This document shows positions 7,029 to 13,882 of a DNA stretch of 35,587 nt, in pieces (within the stretch, counting starts at the first letter, position 1; every line of letters starts with the position of its first letter). The DNA is from Alterluteimonas quercicellularis (GTDB taxonomy: Bacteria; Pseudomonadota; Gammaproteobacteria; Xanthomonadales; Xanthomonadaceae). The notes beneath the pieces were generated by a model, which saw only the letters and a list, made by a program, of their open reading frames with translations, was not told the DNA's origin and did no database searches. The stretch is from positions 1-35,587 of the forward strand of contig NZ_JAIWPR010000009.1 of the NCBI RefSeq assembly GCF_021191635.1. The letters are read 5' to 3'. Made by a program: the position numbers and the translations under genes.

Positions 7029-8144
7029 ATGACCGAGTTCATTCCGCCCGGCTCCCGCTTCCTGGCCCTGGACGCCCCGCTGCCGATGAAGCGCGGCGGC
7101 GTGCTGCAGGATGCGCGCATCGCCTACGAGACCTGGGGCACGCCCTCCCCGCGCGGCGACAACGCCATCCTGATCCTCACCGGCCTGTCGCCGGACGCGC
7201 ACGCGGCGCAGCACGCCGCCAACCCCGCGCCCGGCTGGTGGGAGGCCATGCTCGGCCCGGGCAAGCCGATCGACACCGACCGCTGGTACGTGGTGTGCGT
7301 GAACTCGCTGGGCAGCTGCAAGGGCTCCACCGGCCCGGCCAGCCCGGAGCCTGCCACCGGCGAGCCCTACCGCCTGCGGTTCCCGGAGCTGTCGGTCGAG
7401 GACGTGGCCGACGCCGCCGCGCGGGTGGTCGACGCGCTGGGCCTCGGCCGGCTGGCCTGCGTGATCGGCAACTCGATGGGCGGCATGAGCGCCCTGGCCT
7501 TCCTGCTGCGCCACCCGGGGCGCGCCCGCGCCCACGTCAACATCTCCGGCGCCGCACGGGCGCTGCCGTTCTCGATCGCGATCCGCTCCCTGCAGCGCGA
7601 GGCGATCCGCCTCGACCCGAACTGGAACGAGGGCCGCTACGACGAGGCGCGCTATCCCGAGAGCGGCATGCGCATGGCGCGCAAGCTGGGCGTGATCACC
7701 TATCGCTCCGCGCTGGAGTGGGACGGCCGCTTCGGCCGCGTGCGGCTGGAATCCGACCGCCGCGACGACGAGGACCCGTTCGGCCTGGAGTTCGAGGTCG
7801 AGAGCTACCTGGAAGGCCACGCGCGGCGCTTCGTGCGCAACTTCGATCCCAACAGCTACCTCTACCTCAGCCGCAGCATGGACTGGTTCGACATCGGCGA
7901 GTCCTTCGGCGGCGACACCGCCGCCGGCCTGGCCGCGATCCGGGTCGAGCGCGCGCTGGCCATCGGCGTGCACACCGACATCCTGTTCCCGCTGCAGCAA
8001 CAGGAGGAGATCGCCGACGGCCTGCGCGCCGGCGGCGCCGACGCGCGCTTCCTGCCGCTGGAATCGCCGCAGGGCCACGATGCCTTCCTGGTCGACATCG
8101 CCCGCTTCGGCCCGGCGGTGCGGGATTTCCTGGATGCGCTGTAG
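7029..8144 (+). CDS. metXS: MetX-type serine/homoserine O-succinyltransferase
   Basis: A 371-residue alpha/beta-hydrolase-fold acyltransferase, typical MetX length. Features in order: LQDARIAYETWGTPSPRGDNAILILTGLS at the N-terminus, NSLGSCKGSTGPASP (the MetX oxyanion/substrate loop), nucleophile Ser149 in GNSMGGM, a helical lid (about 180-300, with YRSALEWDGRFGR), Asp317 in HTDILFP and His350 in SPQGHDAFL. The enzyme transfers an acyl group from acyl-CoA to the hydroxyl of homoserine or serine, feeding methionine or cysteine synthesis. MetX of Xanthomonadaceae has been assigned as a succinyl-CoA-using enzyme, with serine as the main acceptor in some members. I infer succinyl by relationship and cannot settle serine versus homoserine. 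The start at 7029 follows a -10-like TACACT directly. A cysteine dioxygenase gene follows, suggesting a sulfur amino acid module. Confidence 0.88.
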   Translation: MTEFIPPGSRFLALDAPLPMKRGGVLQDARIAYETWGTPSPRGDNAILILTGLSPDAHAAQHAANPAPGWWEAMLGPGKPIDTDRWYVVCVNSLGSCKGSTGPASPEPATGEPYRLRFPELSVEDVADAAARVVDALGLGRLACVIGNSMGGMSALAFLLRHPGRARAHVNISGAARALPFSIAIRSLQREAIRLDPNWNEGRYDEARYPESGMRMARKLGVITYRSALEWDGRFGRVRLESDRRDDEDPFGLEFEVESYLEGHARRFVRNFDPNSYLYLSRSMDWFDIGESFGGDTAAGLAAIRVERALAIGVHTDILFPLQQQEEIADGLRAGGADARFLPLESPQGHDAFLVDIARFGPAVRDFLDAL

Positions 8145-8175
8145 GCGATTGACGCGCGCCGGGCCGCGCCCGGCC

Positions 8176-8181
8176 TAGAAT
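8176..8181 (+). promoter_or_regulatory. -10 element TAGAAT, leaderless start for the cysteine dioxygenase gene
   Basis: TAGAAT is followed by only GCCGCC before the ATG at 8188, so the predicted transcription start coincides with the start codon. The gene therefore has its own promoter, although the upstream gene ends only 43 bp earlier. Confidence 0.52.
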
Positions 8182-8187
8182 GCCGCC

Positions 8188-8778
8188 ATGAGCGCCGCCC
8201 CGCCCGACATCCGCTTCGACGGCCGCGACCGCTTCGTGCGCGCCGTCGACGCCGCGGTGGCGCAAGGCGACGGGCACGCGGTGACCGCCGCGCTGCGCAG
8301 CGCGCTGTGCGACATGACCCGCGACCCGGAGATCCGCCTGCCGGCCTGCGTCTACGCCCCGATCGCCGACCACTACGCGCGCCGCGAGCTCTACCGCAGC
8401 CCCGAGCACGGCTACAGCGTGGTCGCCATGACCTGGGGGCCCGGCCAGGGCACGCCGGTGCACGACCACTGCGGGCTGTGGTGCGTGGAGGGCGTGTGGA
8501 GCGGCACGCTGGAGATCACCCAGTACGAGCTGGTGGAACGCGATGCCGAGCGCTTCCGTTTCCGCGCCGCCGGCGGCATGCAGGCCGGCGCCGGCAGCGC
8601 CGGCAGCCTGATCCCGCCGCACGAGTACCACACCATCGACAACCCGAGCCCGGATCGCACCGCGGTCTCCGTGCACGTCTACCAGGCGCCGCTGCAGCGC
8701 TGCGCGCGCTTCGTCCACGAACGCGGCGAGTGGTACCTGCGCACCGACGCCACGCTGGGGCTGGATGCACTGGACTAG
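8188..8778 (+). CDS. Cysteine dioxygenase family protein
   Basis: A 196-residue cupin. The first cupin motif is GTPVHDHCGLWCVEGVWSG, with likely iron ligands His92 and His94; the second is PPHEYHTIDN, with ligand His148 and a neighbouring His145. The spacing matches the three-His Fe(II) site of the cysteine dioxygenase/3-mercaptopropionate dioxygenase family. The reaction adds O2 to the thiol, making the sulfinate (cysteine sulfinate from cysteine), the first step of thiol catabolism. A Cys in LWCVEG sits near the position where mammalian enzymes form a Cys-Tyr cross-link, but bacterial specificity (cysteine versus 3-mercaptopropionate) cannot be settled by eye. It follows the succinyltransferase gene, which fits balance between cysteine synthesis and removal. 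The start is supported by a TAGAAT -10 immediately before it. Confidence 0.86.
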   Translation: MSAAPPDIRFDGRDRFVRAVDAAVAQGDGHAVTAALRSALCDMTRDPEIRLPACVYAPIADHYARRELYRSPEHGYSVVAMTWGPGQGTPVHDHCGLWCVEGVWSGTLEITQYELVERDAERFRFRAAGGMQAGAGSAGSLIPPHEYHTIDNPSPDRTAVSVHVYQAPLQRCARFVHERGEWYLRTDATLGLDALD

Positions 8779-8786
8779 AGAGGCGC

Positions 8787-8873
8787 TGGTGCCGAAGGTG
8801 GGACTCGAACCCACACGGTTTTAAGGCCGGCGGATTTTGAGTCCGCTGCGTCTACCGATTCCGCCACTTCGGC
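8787..8873 (-). tRNA. tRNA-Leu(CAA)
   Basis: Read on the minus strand, the 87-nt sequence begins GCCGAAGTGGCGGAATCGG and ends with CTTCGGC-ACCA. The acceptor stem GCCGAAG pairs with CTTCGGC. The anticodon stem GCGGA/TCCGC encloses CTCAAAA, giving anticodon CAA (reads UUG). The long variable arm (CGGCCTTAAAACCG) is that of a class II tRNA, and the T arm contains GGTTCGAGTCC. The CCA end is encoded. Confidence 0.96.
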
Positions 8874-8883
8874 GCGGGGGCGC

Positions 8884-8889
8884 AGTATA
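8884..8889 (-). promoter_or_regulatory. Putative -10 element of tRNA-Leu(CAA) (TATACT)
   Basis: The minus strand reads CGCTATACTGCGCC, with TATACT ending 10 nt before the mature 5' end. A GC-rich discriminator follows, as expected for a stable RNA promoter. The -35 region would fall inside the REP copy at 8895-8917. Confidence 0.5.
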
Positions 8890-8894
8890 GCGAG

Positions 8895-9042
8895 GTAGGA
8901 GCGCGCTGGCGCGCGACAGCGGCAGGTGCCGCCGGACTCCCCGTAACCAGGGACGCAACGCCACGCGCGAAGGGCCGGCGGCGGCCGCCGCCGCTTTCCA
9001 TGGACGCGGGGGAGGAGCGGTCGCGCGCGAGCGCGCTCCTAC
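8895..9042. repeat. REP doublet (REPIN-like) 1
   Basis: Two copies of a 23-bp palindromic repeat in opposite orientation. The copy at 8895-8917 begins GTAGGAGCGCGC and ends GCGCGAC; the copy at 9020-9042 is its inverted form ending GCGCTCCTAC. Related pairs occur at 31192-31346, 31387-31453 and 35525-35585. The intervening bases hold no gene that I can support. Confidence 0.85.
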
Positions 9043-9045
9043 CGG

Positions 9046-9282
9046 TCAGAAGGGGTCAGGATGGTCGGCGGCGGCGGCGGTCTCGGCCAGCCTGGGGCGG
9101 GTGCCGTCGCGGCGGACGATCGCGGCCTGCGGGGCGAGCGCCTGCGTGCGCACGGCGGCGCGCAGGGCGTTGTGCTCGGAGGCGTAGCCCTCGCCGGAAT
9201 CGGCGACGAGCCTGCCGTTGGCGGCGATCAGCCGCCAGCGCCAGCGGTCGGCGTGGTCGCGATGGATCTCGAAGCGCAGCAT
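9046..9282 (-). CDS. DUF1508 (YegP-like) family protein
   Basis: A 78-residue protein starting MLRFEIHRDHADRWRWRLIAANGRLVADSGEGYASEHNAL. The core F-E-I-x-R-D...W-R-W-R-L-x-A-x-N-G...G-E-G-Y is the DUF1508/YegP pattern, a small beta-hairpin-plus-helix module. Well-known members carry two repeats; this one has a single module (residues 1-55) followed by a disordered acidic tail. The start at 9282 is set by a GAGGAG ribosome binding site a few bases upstream; the much longer open frame is a shadow of the neighbouring gene. It lies 38 bp downstream of the PI-PLC-like gene on the same strand, so the three genes at 9046-11489 may form one transcript. Biochemical function of the family is unknown. 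Confidence 0.82.
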   Translation of the reverse strand: MLRFEIHRDHADRWRWRLIAANGRLVADSGEGYASEHNALRAAVRTQALAPQAAIVRRDGTRPRLAETAAAADHPDPF

Positions 9283-9320
9283 GGCGGACTCCTCGGGAAG
9301 GACAATGGTGCGGCGGACGG

Positions 9321-10424
9321 CTACCAGGTCGGCGGCCAGGGGGCGCCGACGTTCAGGCGCTCGGCGATCGCTACCGGCAGCGCAACCCCGTCGTAGGGGC
9401 TTCCGGCCGGATTGTCGTACGGCTGAGAGGCGTAGTCGTCGACGTAGAGGATGTTGATCTGCGGGTCGTGGGCGGGGTCGTAGTGCCCTCCCACGCCCCG
9501 CCAACCGCCGGCGGCGGCCGAGAACACGTTCGGCAACTGTGGATTCGACAAGGTCCGCGCGGCGAACACCGGGTTCAAGGGCTGCGGGGTCAAGGTCCAC
9601 GAGAACAGATGCAGCGTGCTGGCAACCCCTCCCGGCACGTTGGCGGGCCAGTCCCGTCCGTCTTGCGCGAAGGGCAGCGGGTAGAGCTCGCGCTCGCGCA
9701 ACTTGCGCAGCTGGTCCTCCTGCATCCGCGAGACCAGAGCGCGATTGGCGTACTGGTCGAACAGGTAGATGGGATTGCGCCCGGGCGCGTACTTCGGCGA
9801 CAGGACGAAGAAGCCCGCCGGGAGGTCGTCGACGTGATCCTGGATGTAGCGTTCGACAGGGGTATCGAGCGCGCCGTCGTACAGGATCGCAACGCGCGGA
9901 CCGGCCTGGCCGTCGTCCGGATCGGTCAGCAGCTCGACCAGCGGGGCCTCGAACAGATCGATGCCGCCGTTTCCGCTCTGGCGGCGGGGAATCAGGCGTT
10001 CGCCCAGCGTGTCCTCGATTTCGCGGATCAGCGCCTGGTGGTCGGCCTCTGAAAACCGCGAGAAATGCGAGAAATTCAGGATCACCAGCTCTCGCCCTTC
10101 AGCGCCCAGCTGGTCGATGAAGTCCGCGGTCTGCCGCAGGATGCCGCCCTCGCCGTCCAGCCGCCCACCCGTGTAGAAGGGGCCGTGATAGATCCAGAAC
10201 GAGTACGCGGCCGGCCCGCCGCTCTGGTAGGGCCGCAGATCGAAGTACCGGATGCCGCCGTCCAGTTGCCCGGCGATGTCCTGAGTCTGGGTTCGCGAAA
10301 ATACGTTGCCGTACACGTGGTCGACGTAGCATCCGGCATCGTGCGTGCCGGGCAGCGTGATCCGGCGCAGCGGCCGGTACCGGAAGCCGTCGACGGTGTT
10401 CCATAGCCTCGTCATCCATTCCAT
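9321..10424 (-). CDS. Phosphatidylinositol-specific phospholipase C X-domain protein
   Basis: A 367-residue protein resembling bacterial PI-PLC along its length. Visible motifs: ITLPGTHDAG, with His28 (general base) and Asp29; GGIRYFDLRP, with Arg64 equivalent to the inositol-phosphate-binding Arg of the Bacillus enzyme; and IYHGPFYTG, with His80 (general acid). ELVILNFSHFSRF is the following barrel strand, and NILYVDDYAS near the C-terminus is a late strand. Such enzymes cleave phosphatidylinositol or GPI anchors, releasing inositol phosphates without Ca2+. No signal peptide is visible, so either export is non-classical or the substrate is intracellular. The start lies 3 bp after the stop of the upstream gene at 10428-11489, implying a shared transcript and perhaps a shared function. 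Confidence 0.82.
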   Translation of the reverse strand: MEWMTRLWNTVDGFRYRPLRRITLPGTHDAGCYVDHVYGNVFSRTQTQDIAGQLDGGIRYFDLRPYQSGGPAAYSFWIYHGPFYTGGRLDGEGGILRQTADFIDQLGAEGRELVILNFSHFSRFSEADHQALIREIEDTLGERLIPRRQSGNGGIDLFEAPLVELLTDPDDGQAGPRVAILYDGALDTPVERYIQDHVDDLPAGFFVLSPKYAPGRNPIYLFDQYANRALVSRMQEDQLRKLRERELYPLPFAQDGRDWPANVPGGVASTLHLFSWTLTPQPLNPVFAARTLSNPQLPNVFSAAAGGWRGVGGHYDPAHDPQINILYVDDYASQPYDNPAGSPYDGVALPVAIAERLNVGAPWPPTW

Positions 10425-10427
10425 GCC

Positions 10428-11489
10428 TCAAACCTCCCTGTTGCGGTTGATCATCAGCACCAGTTTCGGCCGGCCATCCTCGGCGACGGCAACGGACTGC
10501 AGGACGCTGCAGGCACCGCCGCCCCCGTTGATCTCGAGCACCCGGTAGTCGCCGGATGTCGCGGTCAGCGCGTCGGCCTGGTCGTAGACGAAATCGAACC
10601 GAGCTGCATCGCCCTCGAATGCGAAGCCCACCCGGACGCGGGCCGAAGAGCATGCGGCGAGGACGCGCAGGCCGGCGGAGACCTGACCGAAGGGCGGGAT
10701 GTCGAGGTCGGCGAAGACGCGCTCGGGGCGGCCATCGGCGGACGCCCAATCGTCCTCGTCGACCGCGGTGGCGCCGAGGCGCAGGGCCTGCGGCGTGTTG
10801 TTGGCGATCGCGGCCGCGGTTTCGATCCAGGGCGCCGAGGCGGAAGACGCAGCCGCCGGGCCCGGCACACGATCGAGCGCAAGCCGGCTGCCGACCGGCC
10901 ATGCGCCACCGCAAGCGGCGAGTTCGTCGGCAAGCGCGCTCAACTCCGCTGCCGTCGGCGGCGTGCCGGGCCAGGCGACCTCCTCCAGTCGCTGCAGCCA
11001 GCCTCCGTCGGGTGGAGCCAGCGGACCGATCCGCGTCGCCGCCTCGGGCCGCGGCAACACCTCCACGTTCTGCAGCACGTCCTCGGCCGGAGTCCCGCCG
11101 TGCAGAGCCCCGGCGATGTCGCGCCCCAGCGCGCCGAGCCCGGCGGCCGAACACTGCAGGTAGACGGCCTGGATCCGACCCGTTCCATCGTCGTCCCAGG
11201 TCCGCGGATCGATCGCGCCGACGCCGTAGCGGAGCGAGACCCCGGGATCGGCCAGATCGAGGCCGGCCTGGTCGAGGAACATGGCGTAGGCGGCCTGCAA
11301 CGTTGCGCGACCGGCGCCTTGCGCACCGCCCACCCAGCCCCATTGACCGGCCCAGCGCGGAACGAACGGCGGCACCGGGCGCCGGTCCGACCGGGTCTGG
11401 ACGATGCCTCGACGCACCATCAGCACGGACGGTTCCGTCGCGCCTTCGGGCCAGGCGTAGCACAGCAGATGGAGTTCTGGATCGGACAT
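10428..11489 (-). CDS. Uncharacterised protein with a degenerate Nudix box, paired with the PI-PLC-like gene
   Basis: A 353-residue protein I cannot assign to a family. The N-terminal part (about 5-150) looks like a Nudix fold: a strand SVLMVRRG, then GQWGWVGGAQGAG...AAYAMFLDQAGL at about 48-77. The glycines, alanines and spacing fit the Nudix box (GX5EX7REUXEEXGU), but the catalytic Glu/Arg positions are replaced (R, A, M, D, Q), so catalysis is unlikely. After an Ala-rich helical region (about 150-205), the C-terminal part (about 220-353) is a predicted beta-sandwich with NNTPQALRLG, DLDIPPFGQVSAGL and RVRVGFAFEGDAARFDFVYD; the pattern faintly recalls aegerolysin-like lipid-binding folds, at low confidence. 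No signal peptide is visible. An AAGGTG ribosome binding site precedes the ATG. It lies 3 bp upstream of the PI-PLC-like gene. Confidence 0.7.
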   Translation of the reverse strand: MSDPELHLLCYAWPEGATEPSVLMVRRGIVQTRSDRRPVPPFVPRWAGQWGWVGGAQGAGRATLQAAYAMFLDQAGLDLADPGVSLRYGVGAIDPRTWDDDGTGRIQAVYLQCSAAGLGALGRDIAGALHGGTPAEDVLQNVEVLPRPEAATRIGPLAPPDGGWLQRLEEVAWPGTPPTAAELSALADELAACGGAWPVGSRLALDRVPGPAAASSASAPWIETAAAIANNTPQALRLGATAVDEDDWASADGRPERVFADLDIPPFGQVSAGLRVLAACSSARVRVGFAFEGDAARFDFVYDQADALTATSGDYRVLEINGGGGACSVLQSVAVAEDGRPKLVLMINRNREV

Positions 11490-11574
11490 GGCGACACCTT
11501 GGGGCTAGGGCGACAGTTCGAGCGCAAGGACGCTGCCGGGCGGGCCGTGTGAAGCGGCGTGCGACGCCCACGGC

Positions 11575-11580
11575 TACGAT
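11575..11580 (+). promoter_or_regulatory. -10 element TACGAT, leaderless start for the NRDE protein gene
   Basis: TACGAT is followed by 7 nt and then the ATG at 11588. This favours 11588 (MCLIAL) over an in-frame ATG at 11579, which overlaps the hexamer itself and could not be transcribed from this promoter. Confidence 0.45.
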
Positions 11581-11587
11581 GTCGCGC

Positions 11588-12394
11588 ATGTGCCTGATCG
11601 CCCTCGCCTACCGAGCCCACCCGCGCTGGCCGCTGGTGCTGATCGCCAACCGCGACGAGGCGCATGCGCGCGCGAGCGCGCCGGCCGGCAACGATCCCGA
11701 CGCGCCCGAGGTCTACGGCGGCCGCGACCTGGTGGCCGGCGGCGGCTGGCTGCAGGTCTCGCGGCGCGGCCGGCTGGCCGCGGTGACCAACGTGCGCCGC
11801 GGGCTGGAGCCCGAGCGCGTGGCGCGCTCGCGCGGCTGGCTGGTACGCGACTTCGTGCGCGGCGAGGCGCCGGCGCTGGCGCACGCCGAGGCGCTGGCGG
11901 GCGCGGCGCGCGAGTACGGCCGCTTCAACCTGCTGCTGTGGGACGGCGAGGCGCTGGCCTTCGCCAGCAACGTGCCCGAGGCGGTGGCGATGCCGGTGGC
12001 GGCAGGCTTCCACGCGATGTCCAACGGCGCCTTCGACGCCGCCTGGCCCAAGAGCGCGCACGCCGCGCAGGCGCTGCGCGGGTGGTTGGCCGGCGACGCG
12101 CCGGACGCGGCGGCCGGCTCCGCGCAGGCGATCGAGCCGCTGTTCGCCGCCCTGGCCGACGACCGCCCGGCGCCCGACGCGACCCTGCCCGACACCGGCG
12201 TCGGCCGGGAACTGGAGCGGCGCCTGTCGCCCGCGTTCATCCGCGATGCCGTCTACGGCACCCGCTGCAGCAGCGTGGTGTTGGCCGATGCCTCGCGCAT
12301 CGTGTTCGCCGAGCGCCGCTTCGGACCCGAAGGCGCGCCGCAGGGCGAGTCGCGCGCGGTGCTGCCGCGGGCGGCGGACGGCCCGGCCGGGTAG
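11588..12394 (+). CDS. NRDE/TANGO2 family protein
   Basis: A 268-residue protein beginning MCLIALAYRAHPRWPLVLIANRDEAHAR. The N-terminal Met-Cys followed by the NRDE motif (residues 21-24) defines the TANGO2/NRDE family, which resembles N-terminal nucleophile hydrolases with Cys2 as the possible nucleophile. Other family features are GGRDLVAGGGWLQVSRRGRLAAVTNVR (about 45-72), SRGWLVRDFV, FNLLLWDG, HAMSNGAFDAAWPKS (about 140-155) and the C-terminal YGTRCSSVVLAD. Eukaryotic relatives are implicated in heme or acyl-CoA/lipid metabolism; the bacterial role is unknown. I chose the second ATG because family members start MC and because the -10-like TACGAT lies 7 nt before it. The stop codon TAG doubles as the first three bases of the next gene's -10 hexamer. 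Confidence 0.87.
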   Translation: MCLIALAYRAHPRWPLVLIANRDEAHARASAPAGNDPDAPEVYGGRDLVAGGGWLQVSRRGRLAAVTNVRRGLEPERVARSRGWLVRDFVRGEAPALAHAEALAGAAREYGRFNLLLWDGEALAFASNVPEAVAMPVAAGFHAMSNGAFDAAWPKSAHAAQALRGWLAGDAPDAAAGSAQAIEPLFAALADDRPAPDATLPDTGVGRELERRLSPAFIRDAVYGTRCSSVVLADASRIVFAERRFGPEGAPQGESRAVLPRAADGPAG

Positions 12395-12397
12395 AAT
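12392..12397 (+). promoter_or_regulatory. -10 element TAGAAT upstream of the SDR gene
   Basis: TAGAATCGC overlaps the TAG stop codon (12392-12394) of the NRDE gene and lies 31 nt before the ATG at 12429. A GGGAGC ribosome binding site lies between, so this transcript would have a normal short leader. Confidence 0.5.
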
Positions 12398-12428
12398 CGC
12401 GCTCTTTCCGCCCCGGGAGCGTCCGTCC

Positions 12429-13199
12429 ATGCAGCTGTCCGATCTCCGCGCCATCGTCACCGGCGGCGTCTCCGGCCTGGGCCTGGCCGTGGCCGAGCGC
12501 CTGGTCGCGCAGGGCGGCCGGGTGGCGCTGTTCGACCTCAACGACGCCAAGGGCGCCGAGGCGGTGGCCCGGTTCGGCGAGGACACGGCGCGTTACTTCC
12601 GCACCGACGTGTCCGACGAGTCCGCGGTGGCCGCGCAGGTCGCCGCCGCGCGCGACTTCCTCGGCGGGCTGGGCGCCTGCATCAACTGCGCCGGTATCCT
12701 CGGCGCCGGGCGCGTGCTGGGCCGCGAGGGCGCGATGCCGTTGCAGCACTTCGCCGCCACCGTCTCGGTGAACCTGGTCGGCAGCTTCAACGTGGCCAAG
12801 GCCGCCGCGGCAGTGATGCAGCACAACGCGCCCGGCGAGGACGGCGAGCGCGGCGTCATCGTCAACACCGCCTCGGTGGCGGCCTACGAGGGCCAGATCG
12901 GCCAGGCGGCCTACTCGGCCTCCAAGGCCGGCGTGGTCGGCATGACACTGCCGATGGCGCGCGAGCTGGCGCGCTTCGGCATCCGCGTGAACACCATCGC
13001 GCCCGGCATCTTCTGGACCCCGATGGTCGACGGCATGCCCGAGGACGTGCAGGCCTCGCTGTCGGCCTCGATCCCCTTCCCCTCGCGCCTCGGCCGCTCC
13101 GAGGAATTCGCCGACCTCGTCGCCTACCTCATCGGCAACCGCTACCTCAACGGCGAGACCATCCGCCTGGACGGCGCGGTGCGGTTGGCGGCGAAGTAA
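12429..13199 (+). CDS. SDR family oxidoreductase, HSD17B10-like (3-hydroxyacyl-CoA dehydrogenase type)
   Basis: A 256-residue classical short-chain dehydrogenase. The N-terminal [10 protein letters not shown] is the NAD-binding G-x-x-x-G-x-G motif, and FDLND about 20 residues on has Asp at the end of the second strand, indicating NAD rather than NADP. CINCAGI matches the NNAG motif. The catalytic set is Ser149 ([10 protein letters not shown]), Tyr162 and Lys166 (YSASKAG). The sequence [31 protein letters not shown] resembles human HSD17B10 and bacterial 3-hydroxy-2-methylbutyryl-CoA dehydrogenases, so a role in branched-chain amino acid or fatty acid breakdown is likely. It has its own -10 and a GGGAGC ribosome binding site. 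Substrate remains inferred. Confidence 0.88.
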   Translation: MQLSDLRAIVTGGVSGLGLAVAERLVAQGGRVALFDLNDAKGAEAVARFGEDTARYFRTDVSDESAVAAQVAAARDFLGGLGACINCAGILGAGRVLGREGAMPLQHFAATVSVNLVGSFNVAKAAAAVMQHNAPGEDGERGVIVNTASVAAYEGQIGQAAYSASKAGVVGMTLPMARELARFGIRVNTIAPGIFWTPMVDGMPEDVQASLSASIPFPSRLGRSEEFADLVAYLIGNRYLNGETIRLDGAVRLAAK

Positions 13200-13203
13200 A
13201 AGC

Positions 13204-13298
13204 CGGGAATCGGGAACAGGGAATCGGGAATCGCGAGAGCGTTTCACCGGCCCCTGACCCGCTTCTCTCCATTCCCGATTCTCCATTCCCGATTCCCG
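13204..13298. repeat. Long imperfect inverted repeat of GGGAATC units before efpL
   Basis: The left arm 13204-13231 begins CGGGAATCGGGAA; the right arm 13271-13298 ends ATTCCCGATTCCCG. They match as inverted repeats at 25 of 28 positions, with a 39-nt loop. Each arm contains two GGGAATCGGGAA-type units. The right arm ends 6 nt before the efpL ATG, where a ribosome binding site would be expected. Confidence 0.8.
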
Positions 13299-13304
13299 TC
13301 AGCC

Positions 13305-13871
13305 ATGAGAGCCAGCGAAATCAAGAAAGGCAACGTCGTCGAGTACAACGGCGGCGTCTACCAGGTCCGCGACATCGAGCGCAGCTCGCCGCAGGGCCGC
13401 GGCGGCAACGTGCGCTTCCGCTTCGTCATGTACGCGGTGCCCGGCGGCGCCAAGCTCGACGCCAGCTTCGACGCCGACGACAACCTCACCGAGGTGGAGC
13501 TGCTGCGCCGGCAGGCGAGCTTCTCCTACAAGGACGGCGAGGCCTTCGTGTTCATGGACGACGAGGACTACACCCCCTACCCGCTCGACGCCGAGGTCGT
13601 GGGCGACGGCGCCGGCTACATCACCGAGGGCCTGGGCGGCTGCTACGTGCAGGTGATCGACGACCAGCCGGTGGGCCTGCAGCTGCCGCAGACAGTCGCG
13701 CTGGAGGTGGTGGAGACCCCGCCGGAGCTCAAGGGCGGCACCGCGACCAAGCGGCCGAAGCCGGCGCGGCTGTCGACCGGGATCGAGATCCAGGTGCCGG
13801 AGTACATCGCCTCCGGCGAGCGCGTGCTGGTCAACACGACGACCGGCGAGTTCTCCGGCCGCGCCGACTGA
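13305..13871 (+). CDS. efpL: Elongation factor P-like protein EfpL (YeiP)
   Basis: A 188-residue three-domain OB-fold protein. Domain I (1-65) starts [25 protein letters not shown], and its tip loop is SSPQGRGG (27-34), with Arg32 where canonical EF-P carries the modified Lys/Arg; this extended loop marks the EfpL branch. Domain II (66-130) includes [17 protein letters not shown]; domain III (131-188) includes [18 protein letters not shown] and the closing [32 protein letters not shown], the EF-P C-terminal signature. EfpL binds ribosomes stalled at proline-rich or other difficult motifs and promotes peptide bond formation. No modification enzymes are encoded nearby, and none are needed for this branch. 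There is no purine-rich Shine-Dalgarno; the arm of a large inverted repeat occupies that space. The RNase T gene follows after 11 bp. Confidence 0.93.
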   Translation: MRASEIKKGNVVEYNGGVYQVRDIERSSPQGRGGNVRFRFVMYAVPGGAKLDASFDADDNLTEVELLRRQASFSYKDGEAFVFMDDEDYTPYPLDAEVVGDGAGYITEGLGGCYVQVIDDQPVGLQLPQTVALEVVETPPELKGGTATKRPKPARLSTGIEIQVPEYIASGERVLVNTTTGEFSGRAD

Positions 13872-13882
13872 CGACGCCGCGC

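Noticed and set aside
8141..8187. Operon arrangement of the succinyltransferase and cysteine dioxygenase genes
   Set aside because: The 43-bp gap contains a TAGAAT -10 placed for a leaderless start, so a separate promoter is more likely, although read-through cannot be excluded.
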